From Paracoccus limosus (GTDB lineage Bacteria > Pseudomonadota > Alphaproteobacteria > Rhodobacterales > Rhodobacteraceae), in the NCBI RefSeq assembly GCF_009711185.1, contig NZ_WMIF01000017.1, positions 1 to 64,000 on the forward strand: 64,000 nucleotides of DNA. The letters run 5' to 3'. How positions within the stretch are numbered: the stretch's first letter is position 1; every line of letters begins with the position of its first letter. Shown here in pieces: positions 45,719-53,991 of the stretch. The position numbers and the translations under genes were made by a program. The notes under the pieces were generated by a model. It was given only the letters and a program-made list of their open reading frames with translations. It was not told the origin of the DNA and ran no database searches.

Positions 45719-46332
45719 GCGGTCGGCCGGCGGGAAAACCGGCTGGCGTGATCCTGGCCGGGGGACTGTCGCGCCGCATGGGCGGCGGCAACAAGGCGCT
45801 GCGCGTTCTGGCAGGCCGCACCCTGCTGTCGCGGGTGATCGAGCGGCTGGCGCCGCAATGCGGCCCGCTGGCGATCAATGCCAATGGCGAGGCCGAGACC
45901 TTCGGCGAATATGATCTGCCGGTGATTGCCGACGGTTTTTCCGGCTTTGCCGGTCCGCTGGCCGGGGTGCTGGCGGGCATGGACTGGGCCGCCGGGCAGG
46001 GCGCGGGCAGCGTGGTCAGCGTCAGCGTCGATACCCCTTTCATCCCCGAGGATCTGGTCTGGCGGCTGCTGGATGCGCGCGGCCGCTCGGGTGTCGCGGT
46101 CGCGGCCAGTCCCGATACGCAGGGCCTGCTGCGCGATCATCCGACCTGCGCACTGTGGCCGGTGGCGCTGCGCGACGATCTGCATGCCGCGCTGGAATCG
46201 GGGCTGCACCGCATCGGCCAGTTCGCGGCTTCTTATGATCCGGGCCGGGCGGTGTTCGACAGCCGGGTGATGGATCCGTTCCTGAACCTGAATACGCCCG
46301 AGGATCTGGCCCGCGCCGAACGGCTGCTTTAG
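45715..46332 (+). CDS. mobA: Molybdenum cofactor guanylyltransferase MobA
   Basis: A 205-residue nucleotidyltransferase with GVILAGGLSRRMGGGNKAL at the N terminus, the GTP-binding pattern of MobA, and VSVDTPFIPEDLV for the metal site. It attaches GMP to molybdopterin to form bis-MGD, needed by FdoG in this same window. It overlaps the preceding gene by 4 bases and converges with the thiamine operon. Confidence 0.92.
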   Translation: MSGRPAGKPAGVILAGGLSRRMGGGNKALRVLAGRTLLSRVIERLAPQCGPLAINANGEAETFGEYDLPVIADGFSGFAGPLAGVLAGMDWAAGQGAGSVVSVSVDTPFIPEDLVWRLLDARGRSGVAVAASPDTQGLLRDHPTCALWPVALRDDLHAALESGLHRIGQFAASYDPGRAVFDSRVMDPFLNLNTPEDLARAERLL

Positions 46333-46344
46333 CCGGCCGGCGGT

Positions 46345-47076
46345 TCAGGCGCCGTAGCGGCGCCAGAGCCGCGCCAGCGCCAGATTGACGGCCCGCGCAA
46401 AAAGCACCGTCATCAGCGACAGCACCAGCAGCGCGGCAAAGACCAGATCGGTCTTCATCCGGCCATTGGCATGGATCATCAGCGCGCCAAGGCCGCGCGC
46501 GCCGCCGACCCATTCGCCGACCACCGCGCCGATTGGCGCATAGACCGCCGCCAGCCGCAACCCGGTGGCAAGGCTGGGCAGCGCCGCCGGGATGCGCAGG
46601 TGGCGCATGATCCGGCCCTGGCTTGCGCCCATTACCCGTGCAAGGTCCAGCTGCGCCTGCGGCGTGCGCATCAACCCGTCAAGAAAGGCGGCCCAGACCG
46701 GAAAGAACACGATCAGCACGGTCATGGCGATCTTGGGCGCGATGCCGAAGCCCAGCCACAGCGTCAGGATCGGCGCAAGGGCAAAGACCGGGATGGTCTG
46801 GCTGAAGGTCAGGAACGGGCTGAGGATCGCGGTCAGCCGCGGCGAAAAGCCCATGGCGATGGCAAGGCCCGCGCCCAGCCCCGCGCCCAGGGCAAAGCCC
46901 AGCACAACCTCGGACAGGGTAAAGCCGGCATTCCAGGCGATCTCGGCCCGGTTGATCCACAGTGATTGCGCCACCGCCCCCGGACCGGGCAGCAAAAAGG
47001 CGGGCATGCCGAGGCCCCAGACGAGGGTTTGCCACAGGATCAGGGCGATCGCGATCAGCGCCAGCACGGTCTTCAT
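46345..47076 (-). CDS. thiX: ABC transporter permease for thiamine precursor (ThiX-like)
   Basis: A 243-residue permease of the nitrate/sulfonate/taurine type with about six helices and the coupling motif EWVGGARGLGALMIHANGRM. Last gene of the TPP-riboswitch operon. With the thiZ-like ATPase and thiY-like binding protein it probably imports a pyrimidine (HMP-type) precursor. The start at 47076 overlaps the ATPase stop by 4 bases. Confidence 0.82.
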   Translation of the reverse strand: MKTVLALIAIALILWQTLVWGLGMPAFLLPGPGAVAQSLWINRAEIAWNAGFTLSEVVLGFALGAGLGAGLAIAMGFSPRLTAILSPFLTFSQTIPVFALAPILTLWLGFGIAPKIAMTVLIVFFPVWAAFLDGLMRTPQAQLDLARVMGASQGRIMRHLRIPAALPSLATGLRLAAVYAPIGAVVGEWVGGARGLGALMIHANGRMKTDLVFAALLVLSLMTVLFARAVNLALARLWRRYGA

Positions 47077-47861
47077 GCCATCATCCCCCGCATCAGCGCG
47101 GTTTGCAGCGCCAGCACCTCGGGGGCATCGAAGGGGCGGGCGGCGGCCGGGGGCCGGGGGCTGGGGACTGGCCATTCAGTCAGCCCGGTTTCGCGCAAGA
47201 GCAGGATGCGGTCGCCCAGCCGCGCCGCCTCGGCCGGGTCATGGGTGACCAGCAGCACCGTGCGGTCCTGCAAGAGCCGCGCCGCGAGATCCTGCATCTG
47301 TGCTCGGGTCCGGGTGTCGAGGGCGGAAAAGGGTTCGTCCAGCAGCACGAGGGGGCGATCCTCGAACAGGGTGCGGGCCAGCGCGGCGCGCTGGCGCTGG
47401 CCGCCGGAAAGCTGCGCCGGCAGGTGATCGGCGCGATCGGCAAGGCCCACCGCTTTGATTAGCATGCTGGCGCGGGTGGCGGGGGTGGCCGGGGGCTCTG
47501 CCCCCGACGCCCGATCGCCCCCTTGATGGGGGCGGTCGGACGCTCCCCCGGGATATTTTTCCACGAAAGAAGCATCGAGCGTGCCGCGCAGCCGCGCGCC
47601 AAGGGTGACATTGCCGGTGACGTCGAGCCATGGGATCAGGCCGGGGTCCTGCGCCATCAGCGCGACGGGCTGATCGCGGCTGATCTCGCCCTGAAAGCGC
47701 ACGCCGGTCTCGAGCCCGGCCAGCAGCCGCAGCAGGGTCGATTTGCCGACGCCCGAGGGGCCGAGCAGGCAGGTCCATTGCCCCTTGGCCAGTTGCAGGT
47801 CGATTTCGGCGAAGAGCGGCTGATCGCCGGTCCAGGCGCTGCCACGGACGCGCGCCTGCAT
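47073..47861 (-). CDS. thiZ: ABC transporter ATP-binding protein (ThiZ-like) with an in-frame insertion
   Basis: A 262-residue ATPase: Walker A LLGPSGVGKSTLL, Q-loop MAQDPG, signature LSGGQRQRAALAR, Walker B LVLLDEPFSALD, H-loop LVTHDP. Between RLRGTLDA and MLIKAVGLADRA, in the helical domain, it has about 34 extra residues (FVEKYPGGASDRPHQGG... ATPATRAS) absent from ordinary homologues. The DNA there (47468-47572) contains two GC hairpins and GGATATTTTTCC and looks like an intergenic repeat caught in frame. Whether the protein stays active is open. It lies between tenA and the permease gene in the thi operon. Confidence 0.82.
   Translation of the reverse strand: MQARVRGSAWTGDQPLFAEIDLQLAKGQWTCLLGPSGVGKSTLLRLLAGLETGVRFQGEISRDQPVALMAQDPGLIPWLDVTGNVTLGARLRGTLDASFVEKYPGGASDRPHQGGDRASGAEPPATPATRASMLIKAVGLADRADHLPAQLSGGQRQRAALARTLFEDRPLVLLDEPFSALDTRTRAQMQDLAARLLQDRTVLLVTHDPAEAARLGDRILLLRETGLTEWPVPSPRPPAAARPFDAPEVLALQTALMRGMMA
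47468..47572. repeat. Rhodobacteraceae-type intergenic repeat inside the thiZ-like gene
   Basis: Two hairpins, GGGGGC-TCT-GCCCCC (47491-47505) and CGCCCCC-TTGAT-GGGGGCG (47516-47534), followed by CTCCCCCGGGATATTTTTCC and ACGAAAGAAG. From memory, sequences of this kind (GC hairpin, then CCGGGATATTT..., then GAAAGAAG) are common between genes in this family. Here it lies inside coding sequence and adds about 34 codons without breaking the frame. Confidence 0.65.
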
Positions 47862-47863
47862 GA

Positions 47864-48532
47864 TCACGTCTGCCCCAGATTCCAGAAGGCTGCTTCGAGC
47901 CGGGTCGCGGTGGCAAAGCGTTCGACCAGTGCCGGCCAGCGCGGGCTGGCTTGCGGGTTCTGGCCCAGACGCCGTGCAATGGCCTGGTCGAGCAGCGTCC
48001 CGGCCTCGGCGCAGGCCTGCTGATACTCGGCACCGGCATAGGTGTCGATCCAGTCGCGGTAGGGCGTGTCGGTGGCGGCCTCGGCCGCAAGCCGGTTGCC
48101 GATTTCGCCGTAGCCCAGCACGCAAGGCATCAGCGCCACGACGAGGTCGAGGAAATCGCCCGAGAAGCCGGCGTCCAGCACATAGCGGGTATAGGCGATA
48201 TTGGTCACCGCCTCGGGCGTGGCCAGCATGGCGCGGGTGTCGATGCCGGCTGCGGCGCAGGTTTCCACATGCAGCGACATTTCATGATCAAGCAGCGTGT
48301 GGACGGTGGCCGCGCAGCTGCGCATTTCCTCGAGCGTGTCGGCCTTGACCACGGCCAGCGCCCAAGCGCGGCTGAACTGGATCAGGAACAGATAATCCTG
48401 CACCAGATAGGTCAGGAACGCGGTTTGCGGCAGGCTGCCGTCGCGCATGCCCTCGACGAAGGCGTGACGGGTATAGGCGTCCCAATCGGGCGCGGCGGCG
48501 CGCAGCTGCGCAAAGCTGTGGCCGTAGCTCAT
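47864..48532 (-). CDS. tenA: Thiaminase II / aminopyrimidine aminohydrolase TenA
   Basis: A 222-residue TenA. Active-site Cys137 is in LMPCVLGYGEIG, the Tyr/Asp region in YLVQDYLFLIQFSRAWALA, and a conserved Glu in ATRLEAAFWNLG at the C terminus. It hydrolyses aminopyrimidine breakdown products of thiamine to HMP. Beside an importer of such compounds it supports a salvage route. The start at 48532 overlaps the thiY-like gene stop by 4 bases. Confidence 0.93.
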   Translation of the reverse strand: MSYGHSFAQLRAAAPDWDAYTRHAFVEGMRDGSLPQTAFLTYLVQDYLFLIQFSRAWALAVVKADTLEEMRSCAATVHTLLDHEMSLHVETCAAAGIDTRAMLATPEAVTNIAYTRYVLDAGFSGDFLDLVVALMPCVLGYGEIGNRLAAEAATDTPYRDWIDTYAGAEYQQACAEAGTLLDQAIARRLGQNPQASPRWPALVERFATATRLEAAFWNLGQT

Positions 48533-49467
48533 GGTGCGCCGATGTCCACGGCCAGATCCGAGACCGGCAGCACCTTGTCGACCAGTCCGGCGTCTTTCAG
48601 GAACTGTTCGAAATGCGCGTAGCGGCCTTGGTCCAGCGCCGCCGGGCTTTGCGAAAAGCGCGGCAAGGTTTCCTTCCAAGCTTCGGCGTTCAGCTCATCC
48701 TTGAGGTCGGGTGCGGTGCCCGAGAAGAGCGTCCAGCTTTCGTCGGGGTGGTTGACCATATATTGCGCGCCGCGTTCGACGGCATGCAGGAAGCGGGCGG
48801 CGCGGTCCTTGTCCAGATGGGCCGGGTTGGCGACGAAGATCAGCTCGTCATAGGTCGGCACGCCTTGTTCCTCGACATAGAAGCAGCGGCCCTCGGCACC
48901 GGCGAGCCGCATCTGGGTCAGCTCGAAGTTGCGATAGGCGCCGATGGTGGCATCGACCTGACCGGCGATCAGCGCCGGCGACAGCGACCAGTTGACGTTG
49001 ACCATCTGCACATCATCCATGCTGAGGCCAGCGGTCTTCAGGATCTGGCCGACCAGCGCATCCTCGACCCCGGAGACGGAATAGCCGATCTTCTTGCCCT
49101 TGAGGTCCTCGATCTTTTGCACGGGGCCGTCGGCCTTGACCATCAGGCAGTTCAAGGGCGTCGCGACCAGGGTGCCGATGCGTTTCAACGGCAGGCCTTC
49201 ATGCACCTGCAGATGCAGTTGCGGCTGGTAGGTGATGGCGTAATCGGCCTTGCCGGCGGCAACCAGTTTCGGCGGGTCCGAGGGATCGGCGGGGGCAACC
49301 ACGTCCACGTCCAGCCCCTCGTCCTTGAAGAAGCCCTTTTCCTGCGCGACGATGATCGGCGCATGGTCGGGGTTCACGAACCAGTCGAGGATCAGCGTGA
49401 CCTTGTCGGCGGCCAGAGCCGGCTGGGCCATCAGGGCCAGCGCGGCGGCAAGGGTGAAATGCTTCAT
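48529..49467 (-). CDS. thiY: Thiamine pyrimidine precursor binding protein (ThiY-like, NMT1/THI5 family)
   Basis: A 312-residue exported binding protein (signal to PALAA) with the NMT1/THI5 pattern VTLILDWFVNPDHAPIIVAQEKGFFKDEGLDVDVV and KADYAITYQPQLHLQ. ThiY binds formylaminopyrimidine for import. Start at 49467; its first base region overlaps the preceding ThiF-like gene stop (ATGA). Operon context supports the thiamine role. Confidence 0.88.
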   Translation of the reverse strand: MKHFTLAAALALMAQPALAADKVTLILDWFVNPDHAPIIVAQEKGFFKDEGLDVDVVAPADPSDPPKLVAAGKADYAITYQPQLHLQVHEGLPLKRIGTLVATPLNCLMVKADGPVQKIEDLKGKKIGYSVSGVEDALVGQILKTAGLSMDDVQMVNVNWSLSPALIAGQVDATIGAYRNFELTQMRLAGAEGRCFYVEEQGVPTYDELIFVANPAHLDKDRAARFLHAVERGAQYMVNHPDESWTLFSGTAPDLKDELNAEAWKETLPRFSQSPAALDQGRYAHFEQFLKDAGLVDKVLPVSDLAVDIGAP

Positions 49468-50438
49468 GAGTCGTCTCCCAGAGCCAAAAGGGTGATTTCG
49501 CCGTCCCAGCGGCGGGCAAGTGCGTCGGCCGCGCGCCATGAGCGCAGCCCCGAGCGGCAGGCCAGAACGATGCGCTGGCCGGGGGCGGGCAGCGGGCCGC
49601 CGGCGCCATAGCCGGGCATGCGCAGCGCCTCGGGCGTGGCCTTGCGCGGCGCCTCGTCCTTGGGGCGCAGGTCGATGACCATGTCGCCCGGGCGGATGTC
49701 CTCGGCGGCGATGAAGCGCGGGCCAGAGGTTTCAGGGGCGCCGTCAAAGTGGAATTGTGTGAAGCGGCCCGCCTCGAAACGGGTGAACTGTCCCAGTGGC
49801 GATGGCGTAAGCCCAAGGATCACTGCCAGCGCCATCTGCGCCTGCAAACAGCCCAGCATCCCGACCACGGGGCCCAGCACGCCTGCCGTGGCGCAGGTCT
49901 GGCCGCTGTCGGGCGGATCGGGGAACAGCGCGCGCAGGCTGGGCGCACCGCCTTTGCCCGGATCACCGCAGAAGCCGCCGACGTAGCCCGCCATTCCCAG
50001 AGCGGAGGCCGAGATCAGCGGCTTGCCCGCCGCCAGACAGACATCCGAAAGCGTATAGCTGGCCGCGTAGCTGTCGGCGCAATCCAGCACCACATCCGCC
50101 GCTGCGACCAGCGCCGGCGCATTGGCGGGGGTCAGCCGGTCGATCAGCGCATCGACCATCACCTCGGGGTTCAGCCGGGCGATGGCCTGAGCCGCGGCGC
50201 GGACCTTGGGCTGGCCCACGTCCTTCATCCGGTAAAGCGGCTGGCGGTGCAGGTTGGTTTCATCGACGCTGTCGGGGTCGATCAGGGTAATGCGGCCGAT
50301 GCCGGCGCCGGCCAGATATTGCAGCACCGGCACGCCAAGGCCACCGGCACCGACCACCAGCACATGCGCGGCCTCGATCAGCTCCTGCCCTTCGGCATCG
50401 ACCTCGGGCAGCACCATCTGGCGAATATAGCGGCTCAT
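49464..50438 (-). CDS. thiF: ThiF/MoeB-type adenylyltransferase with C-terminal rhodanese domain
   Basis: A 324-residue protein. The first about 240 residues are an E1-like adenylating domain (VLVVGAGGLGVPVLQYLAGAGIGRITLIDPDSVDETNLHRQPL), and the last about 80 a rhodanese domain with ACRSGLRSWRAADAL as the sulfur-carrying loop. It should adenylate the C-terminal Gly of ThiS and pass on sulfur. Fusion of both activities in one protein occurs in MoeZ-like enzymes. Start at 50438; it overlaps thiE by 4 bases. Confidence 0.87.
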   Translation of the reverse strand: MSRYIRQMVLPEVDAEGQELIEAAHVLVVGAGGLGVPVLQYLAGAGIGRITLIDPDSVDETNLHRQPLYRMKDVGQPKVRAAAQAIARLNPEVMVDALIDRLTPANAPALVAAADVVLDCADSYAASYTLSDVCLAAGKPLISASALGMAGYVGGFCGDPGKGGAPSLRALFPDPPDSGQTCATAGVLGPVVGMLGCLQAQMALAVILGLTPSPLGQFTRFEAGRFTQFHFDGAPETSGPRFIAAEDIRPGDMVIDLRPKDEAPRKATPEALRMPGYGAGGPLPAPGQRIVLACRSGLRSWRAADALARRWDGEITLLALGDDS

Positions 50439-51031
50439 GCCGTCACCGCTAGCCATTGGCGGATGCGGCCCTCGGGGTCGGGGTTCAGGGTGATGTCGGT
50501 CACCGCCGAGGCGATGTCGGCGCCCGCCGCGAATGCTTCAAGCGCGCGCTCGGGCGTCACGCCGCCGATGGCGACCAAAGGCGTGGTGCCGACCAGCTTG
50601 CGCCAGTCCCGCACGCGGTCCAGGCCCTGCTGTTCCCATTTCATCTTTTTCAGGATCGTCGGCCAGACCGGACCCAACGCGACATAGTCCGGCCGCAACG
50701 CCATGGCGCGGTCAAGCTCGGCCTCGTCATGGGTCGAGACGCCCAGCCGGATCCCGGCGCGGCGGATCGCGGCCACATCGGCCTGATCCAGATCCTCTTG
50801 CCCCAGATGCACGAAGTCGCAGCCGAGTTCGATCGCCTCGCGCCAGTAGTCGTTGACGACCAGCGTGGCGCCATGTTCGCGGCAAAGCTCCTGCGCCAGC
50901 GCCAGCTCGCCCATCAGGCGCGGCGCAGGTTGGTCCTTGATGCGGATCTGCACCAGCTTGACGCCCAGGGGCAGGGCGTGGCGCAGCCAGTCGGTCGTGT
51001 CAAAGATCGGGTAGAAACGGGGAAGCGTCAT
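50435..51031 (-). CDS. thiE: Thiamine phosphate synthase ThiE
   Basis: A 198-residue TIM-barrel enzyme that joins HMP-PP and thiazole phosphate. Seen: [59 protein letters not shown], and [14 protein letters not shown] [17 protein letters not shown]. It overlaps its neighbours by 4 bases on both sides. Confidence 0.93.
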   Translation of the reverse strand: MTLPRFYPIFDTTDWLRHALPLGVKLVQIRIKDQPAPRLMGELALAQELCREHGATLVVNDYWREAIELGCDFVHLGQEDLDQADVAAIRRAGIRLGVSTHDEAELDRAMALRPDYVALGPVWPTILKKMKWEQQGLDRVRDWRKLVGTTPLVAIGGVTPERALEAFAAGADIASAVTDITLNPDPEGRIRQWLAVTA

Positions 51032-51792
51032 CCCAGCACCGCCATGCCAAAGAGAGGGGTCGAGGGCGCGGCCATGTCGCGCGTCTCGATCGGATTGGCG
51101 GCATGGGCCAGTTGTCCGGCCTCGATCGCCAGCGCCATGGCCCGCGCCATCGCCACCGGATCGCCCGCCTTGGCGACGGCGGTGTTCAGCAGCACAGCGT
51201 CAAAGCCCAGCTCCATCGCCTGCGCGGCATGGCTGGGCAGGCCGATGCCGGCATCGACGACCAGCGGCACGTCGGGGAAATGCGCCCGCAGGCTGCGCAG
51301 GCCATAGGGGTTGTTCAACCCGCGCCCCGAGCCGATGGGCGCGCCCCAGGGCATCAGCACCTGACAGCCCGCATCCAGAAGCCGGCCACAGACCGACAGA
51401 TCCTCGGTGCAATAGGGAAAGACCTGAAATCCGTCATCCGACAGCAGCCGCGCCGCCTCGACCAGTGCGATCACATCGGGGCATAGCGTGTCATCATCGC
51501 GGATGACCTCCAGCTTGATCCATGGCGTGTCGAACAGTTCGCGCGCCATCTGGGCGGTCGTCACCGCCTCGCGCACCGAATGGCAGCCGGCGGTATTGGG
51601 CAGGACCGGGATCGCCAGCTCCTTTATCAGCCGGTGAAAGTCCTGCCCGGCCCCGCCTTCGCGGCGCAGGCTGACCGTGGCGATGCCGGCATTCGCGGCG
51701 CGGAATGCCTGCGCCATGATCGCGGGCGAGGGATAGAGCGCCGTGCCCAGCATCAGCGGGCTGTCGACGGTGGTTCCATAGAATTGCGGCAT
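51028..51792 (-). CDS. thiG: Thiazole synthase ThiG
   Basis: A 254-residue TIM-barrel. The lysine that forms an imine is probably in [18 protein letters not shown], and other hallmarks are [37 protein letters not shown] and [28 protein letters not shown]. It makes the thiazole phosphate using ThiS thiocarboxylate and the dehydroglycine supplied by ThiO. One base separates it from thiS. Confidence 0.95.
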   Translation of the reverse strand: MPQFYGTTVDSPLMLGTALYPSPAIMAQAFRAANAGIATVSLRREGGAGQDFHRLIKELAIPVLPNTAGCHSVREAVTTAQMARELFDTPWIKLEVIRDDDTLCPDVIALVEAARLLSDDGFQVFPYCTEDLSVCGRLLDAGCQVLMPWGAPIGSGRGLNNPYGLRSLRAHFPDVPLVVDAGIGLPSHAAQAMELGFDAVLLNTAVAKAGDPVAMARAMALAIEAGQLAHAANPIETRDMAAPSTPLFGMAVLG

Positions 51793-51793
51793 C

Positions 51794-51991
51794 TCAGCCC
51801 CCTTGCATCGGTGCGACGACTTCCAGCGCGTCGCCATCTTTCAACATGGTCGCGGCGCGGCTGGCTGCGGGCAGAAAGGCGCCGTTCAGCGCGGTCGCGA
51901 TCTTGGCGCCGCCCAGCCCCTGCTGGTCGAGCGCGTCCTGAACCGTCGGACCCGAGACGGCGCGGGTTTCGCCATTAAGGGTGATTTTCAT
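51794..51991 (-). CDS. thiS: Sulfur carrier protein ThiS
   Basis: A 65-residue ubiquitin-fold protein with the required C-terminal Gly-Gly (APMQGG). The C-terminal glycine is converted to a thiocarboxylate by the ThiF-like enzyme. It overlaps the end of thiO by 17 bases and precedes thiG. Confidence 0.93.
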   Translation of the reverse strand: MKITLNGETRAVSGPTVQDALDQQGLGGAKIATALNGAFLPAASRAATMLKDGDALEVVAPMQGG

Positions 51992-52952
51992 CCATGAACT
52001 CCGGTGTCTGGCCATCCAGAAGGTGGTCGGCGGCCATGCGGGCCACGGCGGGGGCCAGAAGATAGCCGTGGCGATAAAGGCCGTTTGCGAACAAAGTGTT
52101 TCCACGCCGGCGCAGGCGCGGCAGGTTGTCGGGAAAGGCCGGTCGGGCATCGGCGCCCAGCTCCATGATCTCGGCCTCGGCAAAGCCCGGATGCAGGGTA
52201 TAGGCGGCCGACAGCATCTCGACCGCCGAACGGGCGGTGACGCGGTATTTGCCGCCGGTTTCCAGCATGGTGGCGCCGATCATGTAGATGCCATCGCCAC
52301 GGGGCACGATGTAAAGCGGAATGCGCGGATGCAGCAGGCGGACGGTGCGGCTGATCTGCACCTCGGGGCAGCGGATCACCAGCATCTCGCCGCGGACGCC
52401 GCGCAGGTCGGGCAGTGCATCGCGGGCGGCAAGGCCGCGGGCATCGACGATCAGCCCGGTCGGCGCGCCCTCGGTCTCGATGGTGATCCCGGCCTCGGCC
52501 AGCCGGTCGCGCAGCGCCAGCAGGGCGGCGCGCGGGTTCAGATGCGCCTCGGTTTCAAAGAACAGCCCGCGCGCAAACCGGCCCTGCAATTCGGGCTCCA
52601 GCGCGGCGATGGCCTCGGCGTCCAGCGGGCGGTGGCTTTGGGTCAGGCGGGCAAAGCGGTCCAGTTCGGCCCGATCGCGCGAGGGGGCAAGGACCAGCGT
52701 GCCGCGTCGCGTCACCTCGGCGCCATGGGCCTGCCACCAGTCGGCGGCGCCAAGACCCAGCCGCACCACCACCGGCTCGGCGCTTTCGGCCTCGCAATAG
52801 GGGGCGAGCATGCCGCCGGCGCGCCAGCTGCAGGCCTGCGCGCCCGGTTTGCCGGCCGGGTCGATGATCCGGGGCGCAAGCCCGCGCGCCACCAGTTCGG
52901 TGGCGATGCACAGGCCCATGACGCCGCTGCCAAGGATGGTGATGTCGGTCAT
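51975..52952 (-). CDS. thiO: Glycine oxidase ThiO
   Basis: A 325-residue FAD oxidase: N-terminal ITILGSGVMGLCIATELVARG dinucleotide site, ACSWRAGGMLAPYCEAE, and a C-terminal NTLFANGLYRHGYLLAPAVARMAADHL. It oxidises glycine to the imine used by ThiG, the aerobic alternative to ThiH. Start at 52952, overlapping thiD by 4 bases. Confidence 0.92.
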   Translation of the reverse strand: MTDITILGSGVMGLCIATELVARGLAPRIIDPAGKPGAQACSWRAGGMLAPYCEAESAEPVVVRLGLGAADWWQAHGAEVTRRGTLVLAPSRDRAELDRFARLTQSHRPLDAEAIAALEPELQGRFARGLFFETEAHLNPRAALLALRDRLAEAGITIETEGAPTGLIVDARGLAARDALPDLRGVRGEMLVIRCPEVQISRTVRLLHPRIPLYIVPRGDGIYMIGATMLETGGKYRVTARSAVEMLSAAYTLHPGFAEAEIMELGADARPAFPDNLPRLRRRGNTLFANGLYRHGYLLAPAVARMAADHLLDGQTPEFMDENHP

Positions 52953-53764
52953 TGCTGGTTCCACATCCGGTAGAAATGATGCACCGGGCCAAAGCCCAGC
53001 CCCACCGCCAGATCGTCGGCGGCGGCGATGGCACCCTGCAGCCATCCATGGGCGGCGCGCACCGCCTCGGGCACGGTTTCACCGCGCGCCAGGCCGGCGG
53101 CAATCGCGGCCGAAAGCGAACAGCCGGTGCCATGGGTGTTGCGGGTATCAAGGCGCGGCGCGGCCAGCCGCATCGGCTCGGGTCCGACCAGCAGGTCGAT
53201 GCAGCTGTCGCCCTGACCGTGGCCGCCCTTCATCATCACATGCGCCGGTCCCAGCGCGCGCAAGGCCGCGCCCTGTTCCAGCATCTCGGCCTCGGTGCGG
53301 GCGGGCGGCTGCTCCAGAAGCCGGGCGGCCTCGGGCAGGTTCGGGGTCAGCACGGTCGCCAGCGGCAACAGCCGGTCGCGCAGCACCGCCACCGCCTCGT
53401 CGGGCAAAAGCGCATTGCCGGCCTTGGCGATCATCACCGGGTCCAGCACGATGGGCAGCGGCCGGTCGGCGAGCAGCGCCGCCAGCCGGTCGGCGGTGGT
53501 CGCGATCACCTCGGGGCCGCCCAGCATGCCGATCTTGATGGCGCGCACGTCCAGATCGCCCATGACCGCGTCGATCTGCGCCACGATCATGGCGGGGCTG
53601 ACCGGCTGGACTGCGGCCACGGTGCGGGTGTTCTGGGCGGTGATCGCAGTGATGACCGAGGCGCCATAGACGCCAAGTGCCGAAAAGCTTTTCAGGTCGG
53701 CCTGAATACCCGCGCCGCCGCCGCTGTCCGAGCCGGCGATGGTCAGGGCGATCGGATGGGACAT
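52949..53764 (-). CDS. thiD: Hydroxymethylpyrimidine/phosphomethylpyrimidine kinase ThiD
   Basis: A 271-residue ribokinase-fold kinase that phosphorylates HMP twice. Seen: ALTIAGSDSGGGAGIQADLKSFSALGVYG, VLDPVMIAKAGNALL, MMKGGHG and NTHGTGCSLSAAIAAGLA. First gene of the operon, about 75 bases after the TPP riboswitch. Confidence 0.95.
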   Translation of the reverse strand: MSHPIALTIAGSDSGGGAGIQADLKSFSALGVYGASVITAITAQNTRTVAAVQPVSPAMIVAQIDAVMGDLDVRAIKIGMLGGPEVIATTADRLAALLADRPLPIVLDPVMIAKAGNALLPDEAVAVLRDRLLPLATVLTPNLPEAARLLEQPPARTEAEMLEQGAALRALGPAHVMMKGGHGQGDSCIDLLVGPEPMRLAAPRLDTRNTHGTGCSLSAAIAAGLARGETVPEAVRAAHGWLQGAIAAADDLAVGLGFGPVHHFYRMWNQQ

Positions 53765-53839
53765 GGCCCGCCTTTCTTGTCGGGGGGCGATGCCGGGGCG
53801 GGGATGTGCGTCCATGGGCCGGGTTGGCCATGACGCTCT

Positions 53840-53928
53840 ACCCTTCCCTACGCCGGCATGACCCGGATCAGGTTCGATGGGTCGGTGCCCGGCACCTCTC
53901 AGCCCCGTTGCGGGACTCCCCAAGTGTA
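53840..53928 (-). promoter_or_regulatory. TPP riboswitch (THI element)
   Basis: On the minus strand the region reads CACTTGGGGAGTCCCGC..., CTGAGAGGTGCC, then GAACCTGATCCGGGTCATGCCGGCGTAGGGA. CTGAGAG and GAACCTGATC...GTA.GG are the conserved TPP-binding segments. It lies between the promoter region and thiD and should shut down the thi operon when thiamine diphosphate is high. Confidence 0.95.
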
Positions 53929-53991
53929 GAAATATCGCGCTGAAGTTAGGCCCGGCGGCTGCTGCCCGCAAGGCCTATCCGCAATTTGGGC

